A stretch of DNA of 64,000 nucleotides from JBGSMX01 sp963790405 (GCA_963790405.1 CAWBOJ010000006.1:124001-188000); one strand, 5' to 3'; shown: positions 36,711 through 45,707, counted from the stretch's first letter. Numbers and translations: made by a program. Notes: generated by a model not told the origin, from the sequence alone.

Positions 36711-37117
36711 ATGGCTCGCAGAAGACTCGATCTTACGTTCCCCCCGCGGCAGGCCACCAAGCCAGTCACGTATCACCTCGTGAAGGATTTCGATCTCATA
36801 CCCAACATCTTGCGGGCGCAGATCGAACCGGGGCAGCGAGGTCGCATGCTGCTCGAGGTCGTCGGGCCGCAGGAGGCGATCGACGCGGGCGTCGAGTTCC
36901 TGAGTGCGGAAGGCGTCGACGTCCATCCGGCTGCGAGCGACATCTGTCTTGATGAGGATCAGTGCGTGATGTGCGGACTGTGCACGGCGGTGTGCAAGCC
37001 CGGCGCGCTGACGCTTGGATGACCGAGGCCGGACTCGTGTTCGACAAAGACAAGTGTGTGTATTGTGAGGCGTGCGTGGTCGCCTGTCCTCGCAGGGCCA
37101 TCACGCTGCGCTTCTAG
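36711..37117 (+). CDS. NIL domain / 2[4Fe-4S] ferredoxin partner of homocysteine synthesis (frameshifted)
   Basis: The protein of about 134 residues joins an N-terminal NIL domain (residues about 1-75) to a two-cluster ferredoxin with CVMCGLCTAVCKPGAL and CVYCEACVVACPRRAI. The same pairing (DUF39 plus NIL-ferredoxin) is conserved in methanogens, where the ferredoxin is needed for aspartate-semialdehyde sulfuration. Two single-base insertions near 37017 (g) and 37024 (c) break the frame; removing them gives ALTLDDEAGLVFDKDKC. It begins 2 nt after the sulfurtransferase stop. Confidence 0.86.
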
Positions 37118-37211
37118 CGTTTCCAGGTAGAGGATCACAAGAAGGGTACTGAGAAGACCGTAGGAGTCTCGTCTCAGATGAAGGCCGCCTCGGCGGCAAT
37201 GGAGACAGCCA

Positions 37212-39707
37212 ATGCCTGACATACGACTCAGACTCGGCGTGGACGTGCTTGTCATCGACGGTGCGTTCGGGACGATGCTGCAGCGCTACGACATACCGGC
37301 CGAGCAGAGTCCTGCGCAGCTGAACCTCACAGCGCCCGAGATCATCGAAGACATTCACCGCAACTACCATCTCGCAGGTGCCGACTGCATCACGTCAAAC
37401 ACCTTCGGGGCGAGTCGGCCCAAGCTTGCCGAGTACGGACTTGAGGATCAGCTCGAACAGATCAACCGCGCCGGTGTGAAGTTGGCGCGGTCATCGGGCG
37501 CGCCACATGTGCTTGCGGATATCGGACCCACGGGACTAGTTCTGGCCCCCCTCGGCGATGTGAGCTTCGACAAGCTGTTCGACGTGTTCGCGGAACAGGC
37601 GGCTGCCCTTGCTGCCGAGAATCCGGATGCGATCATCATCGAGACCATGACCGACATTGCCGAAGCGCGTTGCGCGGTGCTAGCCGCGCGTTCCGTGTGC
37701 GACCTGCCCGTGTTCGTGACCTGTACGTTCGGCTTGAGTGGGCGCATGGACCTGTCGGGAACCGATCCGGCCACGGCGGCCGTCATTCTCGAAGCTGCAG
37801 GTGCGGACGCAATCGGACTCAATTGCGGCCTTGGCCCGGAGCAGATGGTGCCGTTGGTCGAGCAGGTGGCCTTGGCAACAGACCTGCCTTTGCTGGTGCT
37901 GCCCAACGCGGGACTGCCGCGACTCGAGCACGGCGAGACCGTGTTTCCTGGAACGCCGGACGAGATGGGTGCGCACGCTGCGCGGTTTGTGGACGCGGGT
38001 GCCTCGCTCGTGGGTTCATGTTGTGGGTCGACTCCGGAGTTCACCGGGGCCATATTCGATTTCGTGCAGGGCAAACAGGTTCGCACGGACCGGACGCGAC
38101 CTAGCGGCGTGCAGATTGCCGGGCCACGCGGCCGAGCGTCGATCGGCTCTGGCCCACTCACTCTAATAGGGGAGCGCATCAATCCGACCGGCAAGCCGGC
38201 TCTCGCCGACTCGCTGCGCGAGAACTCGATGACGGTCGTGCGCTCGTTTGCCGTGGAGCAGCAGCACGCCGGGGCGGATGCCCTGGATGTGAATGTGGGT
38301 GCACCCGGGGTGGAAGCGGCCCAGGCGCTACCTGCAGCCGTGATCGCTCTTGCGGGGACGAGCGACCTGCCGCTTGTACTCGACTGTACCGATGCGGCGG
38401 CACTGGAGGCGGCGCTGCGCGTCTATCCGGGGCGAGCGTTGGTGAACTCGGTCAACGGCTCGGCCGGTTCGATCGACTCCGTGCTTCCTATCGCGAAGCG
38501 CTACGGAGCGGCTGTGCTCGTGCTGGCCTTGGATGATGATGGGATTCCCGACACGGTACAGGGACGGATCGATATCGTCGAGCGGGTGCGCGAAGCGGCG
38601 CACGATGCGGGGCTGACCGACTCCGATCTCGTGGTCGACTGCCTCGTGCTCACGGCGGCGACGGATCCGACAGCGGCTCGCACGACGCTGGATGCGGTGC
38701 GCGAGATCTCGCAACGCCTTGGTCTTGCGACTGTGCTCGGCGTCAGCAATGTCAGTCACGGCCTGCCCGGTCGTCCCGCGCTCAACGCTGCCTTCCTTGC
38801 GATGGCGCGTGCGGCCGGTCTCGATGCGGCCATCGTGAATCCGAGCGACCGGGATGTCGTGAGTGCCATCAAGGCCACCGATACCCTTCTCGGCAATGAC
38901 GTGCAAGCGCAAGCCTGGGTTGCCTGGAGCGCGGCGGTAGATGCCGCGCGCGCAGTGGAAGTACAAGCGGACGTAGCGGCGGGCGGAGCCCTGAAGGGTG
39001 CCCCCGCAGGCTCAGATGCTGTGGGATCAGATGACGCGAGTGGCCGAGGACAGCACCCGGAAGGGTCGCGCCCGCCGTCCACCGCGTCCACCGATCTCGC
39101 CGCCGCAGTCGTGCGCGGCGACACCGACGCGGCAGCCGATCTCGTGGATGCCGTGATCGCGCAGGGCACGCCTCCGGGCGAGGTCATCGGCAGTGTGCTG
39201 ACGCCTGCCATTCAGGAGCTTGGCGACAAGTTCGGTCGTGGCGAAGTGTTCTTGCCACAGCTGATGGTTGCCGCCGAGGCGATGAAAGTGGCAGTCGAAC
39301 GGGTGAAGTCGCATCTGCCCGAGGGCGAGGGTTCCTCGGCGGGGAAGGTCGTATTCGCGACCGTGAAAGGCGACATCCACTCGATTGGCAAGGACATATG
39401 TGTGTCGCTTCTGGAGAGCCAGGGTTTCGACGTGAATGACTTGGGCGTGGATGTACCCACCGATGCGATCGTCGAGGCAGCACGAGAGGCCGACGCGACG
39501 TGCCTCTCGGCGTTGATGACGACGACACTGCCGGCGATGCAAGACGCCGTCGCGCGTTTGGAAGATGCGTACCCGGGGTTGCCGGTGTTCGTCGGCGGCG
39601 CTGTGGTGACACGCGAGTGGGCCGACTCGATCGGCGCAGGCTACTCCGATGACGCACCGGGCTGTGTGAACGCGGTTCGCGATGCCGTGTCGGATGGGAA
39701 GGCGTAG
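37212..39707 (+). CDS. metH: Cobalamin-dependent methionine synthase (without reactivation domain)
   Basis: MetH transfers the methyl group of methyl-THF to homocysteine via B12. The 831 residues give, in order, the homocysteine domain (zinc ligands in GLNCG and VGSCCGSTP), the pterin domain (LIGERINPTGKP, VNVGAPG), a cap helix bundle and the B12 domain with KGDIHSIGKDI (His as lower ligand). An Ala/Gly-rich linker separates the domains around residues 590-625. The C-terminal AdoMet reactivation domain of E. coli MetH is absent, as in many anaerobes. GGAG lies 7 nt before the ATG. The frame is intact. Confidence 0.95.
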   Translation: MPDIRLRLGVDVLVIDGAFGTMLQRYDIPAEQSPAQLNLTAPEIIEDIHRNYHLAGADCITSNTFGASRPKLAEYGLEDQLEQINRAGVKLARSSGAPHVLADIGPTGLVLAPLGDVSFDKLFDVFAEQAAALAAENPDAIIIETMTDIAEARCAVLAARSVCDLPVFVTCTFGLSGRMDLSGTDPATAAVILEAAGADAIGLNCGLGPEQMVPLVEQVALATDLPLLVLPNAGLPRLEHGETVFPGTPDEMGAHAARFVDAGASLVGSCCGSTPEFTGAIFDFVQGKQVRTDRTRPSGVQIAGPRGRASIGSGPLTLIGERINPTGKPALADSLRENSMTVVRSFAVEQQHAGADALDVNVGAPGVEAAQALPAAVIALAGTSDLPLVLDCTDAAALEAALRVYPGRALVNSVNGSAGSIDSVLPIAKRYGAAVLVLALDDDGIPDTVQGRIDIVERVREAAHDAGLTDSDLVVDCLVLTAATDPTAARTTLDAVREISQRLGLATVLGVSNVSHGLPGRPALNAAFLAMARAAGLDAAIVNPSDRDVVSAIKATDTLLGNDVQAQAWVAWSAAVDAARAVEVQADVAAGGALKGAPAGSDAVGSDDASGRGQHPEGSRPPSTASTDLAAAVVRGDTDAAADLVDAVIAQGTPPGEVIGSVLTPAIQELGDKFGRGEVFLPQLMVAAEAMKVAVERVKSHLPEGEGSSAGKVVFATVKGDIHSIGKDICVSLLESQGFDVNDLGVDVPTDAIVEAAREADATCLSALMTTTLPAMQDAVARLEDAYPGLPVFVGGAVVTREWADSIGAGYSDDAPGCVNAVRDAVSDGKA

Positions 39708-39710
39708 ACG

Positions 39711-40415
39711 ATGATCATCACGCGTCCGCGGGATTGGGCACGTATCACAGCAAACCTCGAGCAGGTTGGTGCCGAGAAGGTCTTTCTAATGGGATGCGGT
39801 CAGTGCGCGACTGTCGCCGGAACCGGTGGCGAGAAGGAGATCCTTGAGGCGAAGGCTGCGATCGAAGCGACCGGTCGCACCGTCACGGGTTGGACGATCG
39901 GAGAAGTGCCGTGTCACCTCGGCGGCACGAAGCTCGAGACCCGCAAACACGTGGGCGACATCGCCGATGCTGACGCGGTCGTGGTGCTGGCGTGTGGTGC
40001 CGGCGTACAGACCGTTGCCGAGGCGGTGAGCAAGCCCGTGTTCCCCGGTCTGGAATCGGTGTTTCTCGGCAGCGTGATCCGTCACGGGGTGTTCGAGGAA
40101 CGGTGTCAAATGTGCGGTGACTGCGTTCTGGACAAGACTGCAGGCATCTGTCCGGTGACGACGTGCCCGAAGGGGCTGCTCAACGGCCCGTGTGGTGGCA
40201 TGTGGGACGGCATGTGCGAAGTGCTGACCGATCGCGAGTGCACGCATGTGCGGATCCAGCGGCGTCTTGCCGAGCAAGGACGGGGCGTGGGTGGAACACT
40301 GCCGCCAAAGGATTTCTCCAAGAAGCTCAAGCCGGGTTCGGTGAACCTGCGTGCTCAGAAAGTCCCGCCCAGCGAAGGGCACGGCTCCTCGGCGAAAGGT
40401 GGAGCCGATGAGTAG
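39711..40415 (+). CDS. metV: MetV-type zinc/Fe-S partner of methylene-THF reductase
   Basis: The 234-residue protein has the MTHFR C-terminal domain fold (PF12225-like) with VFLMGCGQCATVAGTGG and a cysteine-rich CQMCGDCVLDKTAGICP plus CPKGLLNGPCGGMWDG. MetV stabilises MetF and connects it to an electron donor other than NAD(P)H in acetogens. It follows metH by 3 nt and overlaps metF by 8 nt. The Cys pattern suggests metal centres. The low-complexity tail (about the last 30 residues) is probably disordered. Confidence 0.9.
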   Translation: MIITRPRDWARITANLEQVGAEKVFLMGCGQCATVAGTGGEKEILEAKAAIEATGRTVTGWTIGEVPCHLGGTKLETRKHVGDIADADAVVVLACGAGVQTVAEAVSKPVFPGLESVFLGSVIRHGVFEERCQMCGDCVLDKTAGICPVTTCPKGLLNGPCGGMWDGMCEVLTDRECTHVRIQRRLAEQGRGVGGTLPPKDFSKKLKPGSVNLRAQKVPPSEGHGSSAKGGADE

Positions 40416-41283
40416 GCTACGCGACGCGCTCGATCGCGGTGAATTCGTAGTCACCGGCGAGGTCGGGCCACCACTGGGCACCGATCTGAGCGGCATGATG
40501 GCGTATGTGGAGAAGATCGCGCCGTACTGCCATGCGGTCAATATCACAGACAACCAGGGAGCGACTCTGCACCTTTCGAGTCTCGCGGCTTCGCGTGCCG
40601 TGCTCGACATGGGCGTTGAGCCGATCTTCCAGCAGACCTGTCGAGATCGGAACCGACTGGCTTTGCAGTCGGACTTGCTCGCCGCCTGGACGCTCGGACT
40701 GGAAAACGTACTGGTTGTGACTGGCGATGACCCACGTGGCGGCGATCACCCGCAAGCCAAAGGCGTGTTCGATCTCGATTCGACACAGCTGCTAGAGATT
40801 GCTGCTGGCATGAACGAGGGACACGACATGCTGGGCAGGGATCTAGATGGTGCGACCAACTTCTTCGTCGGTGCCGCGGTCTTTCCCGAGGCTGAGCCTT
40901 GGGACGTGCAGGTGGGTCGGGCTCTTGGCAAGGTCGAGGCAGGAGCGAAGTTCTTCCAGTCGCAAGCGATCTTCGACATCGAGCGCTTCGCGCAGACTAT
41001 GGATGTACTGCGTCCTTCAGGCGTGAAGGTCATCGCCGGGGTGCTGCTCCTCAAGAGCCCTCGCGTGATCGACTTCATCAATTCGCGGCTTGCCGGTCTC
41101 ATGGTTCCGGAACGGCTAGCCGAGCGCATCAGAAGCGCGAGCGATCCCGCAGAGGAAGCAATCGCTATCGCAATCGAACAGGTCCGTGAGTTGCGCGATA
41201 TCGCTGACGGTGTCCACATCATGCCGTTGGGAATGGATGAGGCAGTAGCGAGGATCTTGCAAGGGGCGGGTGTATTCGGCTAG
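40408..41283 (+). CDS. metF: Methylenetetrahydrofolate reductase MetF
   Basis: The 291-residue TIM barrel reduces 5,10-methylene-THF to 5-methyl-THF with FAD. It shows FVVTGEVGPPLGTD, FQQTCRDRNRLALQSDL, NVLVVTGDDPRGGDH and FFQSQAIFDIERF, all typical of MetF. The ATG at 40408 overlaps the metV stop. Together with MetV it forms the acetogen-type MetVF pair, here feeding MetH. No other Wood-Ljungdahl genes are in the window, so a role beyond methionine cannot be shown. Confidence 0.94.
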   Translation: MSRLRDALDRGEFVVTGEVGPPLGTDLSGMMAYVEKIAPYCHAVNITDNQGATLHLSSLAASRAVLDMGVEPIFQQTCRDRNRLALQSDLLAAWTLGLENVLVVTGDDPRGGDHPQAKGVFDLDSTQLLEIAAGMNEGHDMLGRDLDGATNFFVGAAVFPEAEPWDVQVGRALGKVEAGAKFFQSQAIFDIERFAQTMDVLRPSGVKVIAGVLLLKSPRVIDFINSRLAGLMVPERLAERIRSASDPAEEAIAIAIEQVRELRDIADGVHIMPLGMDEAVARILQGAGVFG

Positions 41284-41439
41284 CCGTGAGCATGAGTCTC
41301 TTCCGCCTATCATCCTCGATATGCCGCAGTTGGTCCCTTCCTGTCACCATTCATCACAATTGTGCGTAACCAGTCACTTCGAGTTGCCGTTGCCTTAGTT
41401 ATGAATCTAAACTGATATTAAGGGCGCAGGTGACTTGCG
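41284..41439 (+). promoter_or_regulatory. Intergenic region before torD with AT-rich promoter-like patch
   Basis: The stretch 41380-41420 is unusually AT-rich. TTGCCT followed by 18 bp and GATATT is a possible promoter. No terminator hairpin is evident after metF. Confidence 0.3.
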
Positions 41440-42234
41440 ATGTTTGGTTCTTTCAATACGCATCAGCGCGATGAAGGAGAGCTGTTTGTGAACGAGGACC
41501 GCGGAGTCGAATTGAAGACCAACATGGTCGAAGACCGCGAAGAGCAGATTCCTCCGTTCTTTGCCGTTGCGGCTGACAACGACGAAGCGGCCTTCTTGTC
41601 GTTGCGCGCTCGGAAGTTCCGCGCGCTGGCATCTTTGTTCCGTCTTGAAGTCGAGGACTATCCAGCAGCTGTTCGGATGCTGCTCGAGCCGTGTCCGGAT
41701 GTTGAAACCTGCCCAGTGGCTCACGGAAGTGCCAGTGCTTCGGGGTTGGAGGCTCTTCAGTGGGCCGCAGAAGCGGTTGACGATGCGACGATGCGCACCG
41801 AGCACCTCCGGCTGTTCGGCGGTCCCGATCGGGTCAAGCAGATGCCGATTGTGTCCCCGTGTGGCGCCGCATACATGTCCGAGGACTACGACGGTGACCC
41901 GTCCGTGGTCGCAGCAGTCTACGACGGCATTGGGTTCGAGCCGAGGCTTGATCACGGTGAGTGTCCCGTGCACATCTCGAACGAGCTTGATTTCATGGCA
42001 CATTGTTTTGAGGCTGGCGACAGGGATTCACTCACCGTGGCTCATGCGTTCATCGTGACGCACCTGTTCAGTTGGGGTGTGGTCTTCGCGGCGGCTGTGT
42101 ATGCTCGTTCGGAGCATCCTGTCACTCGCTTCGGCGGAACGATGCTCGAACACATGATGTTCTGCGAGTTGGAGCACGCGCGGGACTTCTCACGAGCCTA
42201 TCGGTTCCTCGCACGGAGCGCCGTCGCTTCCTAG
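41440..42234 (+). CDS. TorD/DmsD family molecular chaperone
   Basis: The 264-residue all-helical protein belongs to the family that binds Tat leaders and helps insert the molybdenum cofactor. It shows RTEHLRLFGGPDRVKQMPIVSPCGAAYM (the Y/F-x-x-LF...P pattern), LDHGECPVHISNELDFMAHC and HLFSWGVVFAAAVYA. Its usual client, a molybdopterin oxidoreductase, is not in this window. The next genes encode a binding protein and two-component system that could control such an enzyme elsewhere. Confidence 0.82.
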   Translation: MFGSFNTHQRDEGELFVNEDRGVELKTNMVEDREEQIPPFFAVAADNDEAAFLSLRARKFRALASLFRLEVEDYPAAVRMLLEPCPDVETCPVAHGSASASGLEALQWAAEAVDDATMRTEHLRLFGGPDRVKQMPIVSPCGAAYMSEDYDGDPSVVAAVYDGIGFEPRLDHGECPVHISNELDFMAHCFEAGDRDSLTVAHAFIVTHLFSWGVVFAAAVYARSEHPVTRFGGTMLEHMMFCELEHARDFSRAYRFLARSAVAS

Positions 42235-42364
42235 CGCCTAGAGCATTCTGTCTCTCTGCGGCGCGACTGCATTCATGGCACAACTGGCATGGAGTCTTTC
42301 GACGATGGCGCGTCGAGGGATGACCGGCGTATTTTTCCATACGGACGCAGGGTCGCATGCACGA

Positions 42365-42370
42365 TACAAT
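42365..42370 (+). promoter_or_regulatory. Candidate -10 upstream of the PhnD-like gene
   Basis: TACAAT in the context ACGATACAATGG lies 38 nt before the ATG. The -35 is weak. It suggests the sensor genes can be transcribed separately from torD. Confidence 0.35.
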
Positions 42371-42408
42371 GGATACCAAGTCGCTAGCGAACGGGAGCGG
42401 AGTGTGGG

Positions 42409-43365
42409 ATGGCAGACGTGACCGGCTTGTCCAGTGAGGTGCCCGAACGGACTCCAGATCATTCGAGTTCGAGGCGCTGGCTCTATGCGGCGATTGTTGT
42501 CACGTTCGCTGCCTCGATCGTAGTCGGGGGCATGCTTGCAGGCCTGGGGCGTATGCCGGGAAACGAAACCGATGTTGGAATCATGCAGCCCCCGGATTCT
42601 GGCACTGCGTTGACTGTTGCTGTTGCGCGCACGCCGGGTGGTCCCACCGAGTGGTCGAACTGGGCACGCATAATCAAGTACGTCTCGGAGCAAGTGGGAC
42701 GTCCGGTCAGCGTTCGCTATCTCTCAGAAGAGGAGGTAGCAGCTGACGTGATTGCGTCAACTGACGTTGATGTCGCATTCGTGTGCGCTCACCACTACCT
42801 CGATCTGCGTGACAGCGGTGAAGTTGTCGGCCTGTGTACACCGGTACTCGACGGGGGCACGACAGGGCGGATGCTTCTGATCGTGCGCGCCGACGATCCT
42901 GCCGAGACATTTGATGACTTGCAGGGCTCGCCCGTGGCGGTCTCGGACAAAAGCTCGCTGGGTGGCTACGCGTATCTGCAGTATCTTGCCCAACAGCACG
43001 GCGTTGAAATGGTCGAGTTCTTCACGGATGTCCGGCTTGGCGACACGCAGGAAGCGAACATGCGCGAGGTGCTGGACGGCTCTGCGCGCGCGACGGTTGT
43101 CAGCAGCGTGCAGGTGCTCGCGTGGGACATGAATCAGTTCAAGGTGATCGAGGAGTCTCCGCTTGTGGGTTCGCCTCCGATTGTCGTTGATGAGGACATG
43201 CCCGCCGATCTGCGCGAGGAGATACTCGATATCTTCGTGAACATGGATACCAGCACGGTGCTGCCCGAGGGCACGAACATCGAAGGCTTCAAGCCTCTCA
43301 ACGACTCCGATTACGAGTTCGCCGAAGAGTTGCGACGGGCGTGCGGTCACCACGCGCATCCCTAG
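42409..43365 (+). CDS. Membrane-anchored PhnD-like substrate-binding protein
   Basis: The 318-residue protein has an N-terminal TM anchor (residues 24-46) and a PhnD/phosphonate-binding-type domain: TALTVAVARTPGGPTEW, DVDVAFVCAHHYLDLRD, DDLQGSPVAVSDKSSLGGYAYLQYLA. No ABC permease or ATPase lies nearby; a histidine kinase follows after 40 nt. This points to a sensory role, as TorT or other PhnD-type proteins present a ligand to a kinase. The ligand is unknown; the family binds phosphonates, phosphite and other small anions or amine oxides. Confidence 0.8.
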   Translation: MADVTGLSSEVPERTPDHSSSRRWLYAAIVVTFAASIVVGGMLAGLGRMPGNETDVGIMQPPDSGTALTVAVARTPGGPTEWSNWARIIKYVSEQVGRPVSVRYLSEEEVAADVIASTDVDVAFVCAHHYLDLRDSGEVVGLCTPVLDGGTTGRMLLIVRADDPAETFDDLQGSPVAVSDKSSLGGYAYLQYLAQQHGVEMVEFFTDVRLGDTQEANMREVLDGSARATVVSSVQVLAWDMNQFKVIEESPLVGSPPIVVDEDMPADLREEILDIFVNMDTSTVLPEGTNIEGFKPLNDSDYEFAEELRRACGHHAHP

Positions 43366-43405
43366 ATCGATGCGAAGAGGCGACAACAGCGCAGCAGGAG
43401 GTCGC

Positions 43406-44914
43406 GTGCGGATACGCATGTCATCACTCAGCGTCCGGTACATCGCGCTCATCGTGCTTATCGTTGTCGTCACGGGCATCATCCTTGGCGGTTCAGTGAC
43501 ACTGATTGCGCTTGGAAACGCCGCACAAGAACGCGTGCAGAGTCTCGAGTACGCGGGCACTGTCGTTGCCGCATCGCTGCTTCCGGTGATCGCAGACCAG
43601 GATCCCCAGCGGATCGAAGCCCAGTTGTCGGGCATTCTTGAGTTGAGTGGCATGCACGACATCGAGTGCATTGAAATCGCAGACTCGACCGGCGCGGTCA
43701 TCGCCGACACTCAGGACGGCTGCACGTGTGATCTGGTTCCGCCGAGCAGTGGTCCGGTCGATGTGTTTACGTTGCCCCAGGTTGTTCGCGTGCCGATAGA
43801 CATCGATGGACTGCTGGTGGCGAGCGTCTCGATTCAGTTCAGACCGGTTGGGCTGGAGCAGGCTCTCGTGCAGCCCCTCACCACGACACTGGTTGTTCTC
43901 GGCTTGGCGATGATCGTCTCTTCGGTGTGGGGCGGCTGGATGGTCCTGCGGACCGTTGTCGAGCCGATCGGTGGTCTGCGCGACGCCGCCATGGGCATCG
44001 CTGGCGGCGCACGCACCGTCGACTTTGGCACCGAGCGCAACGACGAGATCGGTGAACTTGCGAGAACGCTGCGCGACATGGCCGAGAAGCTCGAAGTCCA
44101 GGAGGATCAGCTTCGCGACTCGTACACTTCTCTGGAGTCGGCTTTCAACGACAAGGCGGACTTGGCGTTGCGCTTGGAGCGCACGATGAGCATGAAGTCG
44201 GATTTCGTCGCGATGGCCTCACACGAGATTCGCTCGCCGCTATCGGTCATCCGTCTGTATGCAGAGATGCTTGAGGACCAGGAGTTCGGAGAGGTTGACC
44301 CGCAGCTCGCCGACGCGGTCGAGGCAATTGTTGACGCCGTCGGTCGCCTGAGCACTATCGTTGCGGGACTCCTGGATGTTGCCCTGCTCGAGAGAGGCCT
44401 CATGTCGCTCGAGTACGACGATATCGATCTGGCTGACATCGTCGAACAAGCCGTGGCCGATGCGCGTATCCAGGCGCGGGACTCAGACGATGTAATAGAG
44501 GTTGCCGAGGAGCTGCCGAGCGCACCGCTTCGCGGAGACTCCGTGCGGTTGCGCCAGGTTATCGACAATCTGCTCTCCAACGCGAGGAAGTATACTGACG
44601 GGCCCGCGCGTGTCACGCTTACACTCGAGGTCGAAGACGATGTTGCAGTCCTCAAGGTCATAGACGAGGGGATAGGCATCCCGCCAGATCGGGCGAGCGT
44701 CTTGTTCGAGCTATTCGGCAGAGTGGATGCAACCGATAGCGCGCAGGTGTCAGGGCTTGGTTTGGGATTGCCGATTTCCGATCGGATAGTCAGAGCACAT
44801 AGCGGAGAGATCACGTTCGAGCCCAATCCCGTCGGGAAAGGGACGGTCTTTGTGGTGCGGCTTCCGCTGGAGGAGGCTGCAACGGGTCATCCCGACGCGA
44901 TAAGCGTTGTGTGA
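43406..44914 (+). CDS. Sensor histidine kinase
   Basis: The 502-residue kinase has TM1 (IALIVLIVVVTGIILGGSVTLIAL), an external sensor of about 110 residues with CTCD, TM2 (LVVLGLAMIVSSVWGGWMVL), HAMP, a coiled coil, the H-box MASHEIRSPLSVIRLYAEML, and HATPase motifs NLLSNARKYTDG, IDEGIGIPPD and SGLGLGLPIS. I chose GTG 43406 because AGGAGG lies just 4 nt upstream; ATG 43370 and ATG 43418 are alternatives. With the preceding binding protein and following regulator it forms a three-part sensing unit. Confidence 0.9.
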   Translation: MRIRMSSLSVRYIALIVLIVVVTGIILGGSVTLIALGNAAQERVQSLEYAGTVVAASLLPVIADQDPQRIEAQLSGILELSGMHDIECIEIADSTGAVIADTQDGCTCDLVPPSSGPVDVFTLPQVVRVPIDIDGLLVASVSIQFRPVGLEQALVQPLTTTLVVLGLAMIVSSVWGGWMVLRTVVEPIGGLRDAAMGIAGGARTVDFGTERNDEIGELARTLRDMAEKLEVQEDQLRDSYTSLESAFNDKADLALRLERTMSMKSDFVAMASHEIRSPLSVIRLYAEMLEDQEFGEVDPQLADAVEAIVDAVGRLSTIVAGLLDVALLERGLMSLEYDDIDLADIVEQAVADARIQARDSDDVIEVAEELPSAPLRGDSVRLRQVIDNLLSNARKYTDGPARVTLTLEVEDDVAVLKVIDEGIGIPPDRASVLFELFGRVDATDSAQVSGLGLGLPISDRIVRAHSGEITFEPNPVGKGTVFVVRLPLEEAATGHPDAISVV

Positions 44915-44939
44915 CAGCGTCTAAGACGGGAGATAGAAT
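44911..44939 (+). promoter_or_regulatory. Promoter of the LytTR regulator, likely leaderless mRNA
   Basis: GTGACA (44911-44916), a 17-bp spacer and TAGAAT (44934-44939) match a sigma-70-type promoter at 5/6 in each hexamer. The -10 ends 6 nt before the ATG at 44946, so the transcript should start at or next to the AUG. The -35 overlaps the end of the kinase gene. Confidence 0.55.
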
Positions 44940-44945
44940 CTCACC

Positions 44946-45707
44946 ATGAGCAAGGACAAAGAGTACACAGGCCCCGTGCACCACACTTCCCGGGGCACCA
45001 TTCTTGTGGTGGACGACAACGCTGATCTCGTTCGGGGTTTGACTACGCTGTTGATGAACGACGGCTATCGGGTCGTGTCCCTTGCGAGCGGGGCTACGGT
45101 CGCCGAATCAGTGGCCCTCAACAAGCCCGACCTTGTGGTGCTCGACGTGATGATGCCGGTTGTCGATGGATGGGAAGCGCTCAAGCGCATAAGGGAGAAC
45201 CCCGCCAACGACCGACTGCCCGTCATGATGCTCACGGCCAAGGGGACAGAGGATGCCAAGGTCCACGGGTTCTCGCTCGGAGCAGATGACTACCTCGCCA
45301 AGCCGTTCTCGGTACGCGAGTTTCGCTGTCGTGTGGAGGCGCTGCTTCGTCGCACGCAGCCTCGCGAGGAGTCGGACGGCCAGCGACTGCCGGTCGTTGC
45401 CGACGCGGGCACCGAGTTCGTGGACATCATCGACATCGCCTTCATCGAGGGAGTGCGCAACTACACCTATATACACACCTACGATTCGCGGTTCCTTGGC
45501 AGGCTTTCGCTGGGTCAGATCGAGGCCAAGGAACTCGATGGGTTCATGCGCGTGCACCGCTCCTACATCGTGCGCCTTGCGTCCGTGAAGGGGTATCACT
45601 GGGCGAGCAAGTCGTCGTTCAAGTTGGTCCTTGGTGACGCCGAGGCAACGCAGATTCCGGTGAGCCGCAAACTAGTCACCGAGGTCAAGCGCAGGATCGG
45701 CAGCTAG
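44946..45707 (+). CDS. Response regulator with LytTR DNA-binding domain
   Basis: The 253-residue protein has a receiver domain (ILVVDDNADLVRGL, phosphoacceptor Asp in LVVLDVMMPVVDGW, MLTAKG, DYLAKPFSVREF). A LytTR domain follows (IAFIEGVRNYTYIHTYD, FMRVHRSYIVRLASVKGYHW). LytTR regulators bind 10-bp-spaced repeats; targets are not visible here. It follows the kinase by 31 nt and also has its own promoter. The pairing with a HisKA kinase is less common than with a LytS-type kinase. Confidence 0.9.
   Translation: MSKDKEYTGPVHHTSRGTILVVDDNADLVRGLTTLLMNDGYRVVSLASGATVAESVALNKPDLVVLDVMMPVVDGWEALKRIRENPANDRLPVMMLTAKGTEDAKVHGFSLGADDYLAKPFSVREFRCRVEALLRRTQPREESDGQRLPVVADAGTEFVDIIDIAFIEGVRNYTYIHTYDSRFLGRLSLGQIEAKELDGFMRVHRSYIVRLASVKGYHWASKSSFKLVLGDAEATQIPVSRKLVTEVKRRIGS

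Noticed and set aside
37118..37211. Possible SAM or SAH riboswitch before metH
   Set aside because: The 94-nt gap shows no recognisable core of these classes and no terminator. The T-box upstream already explains control.
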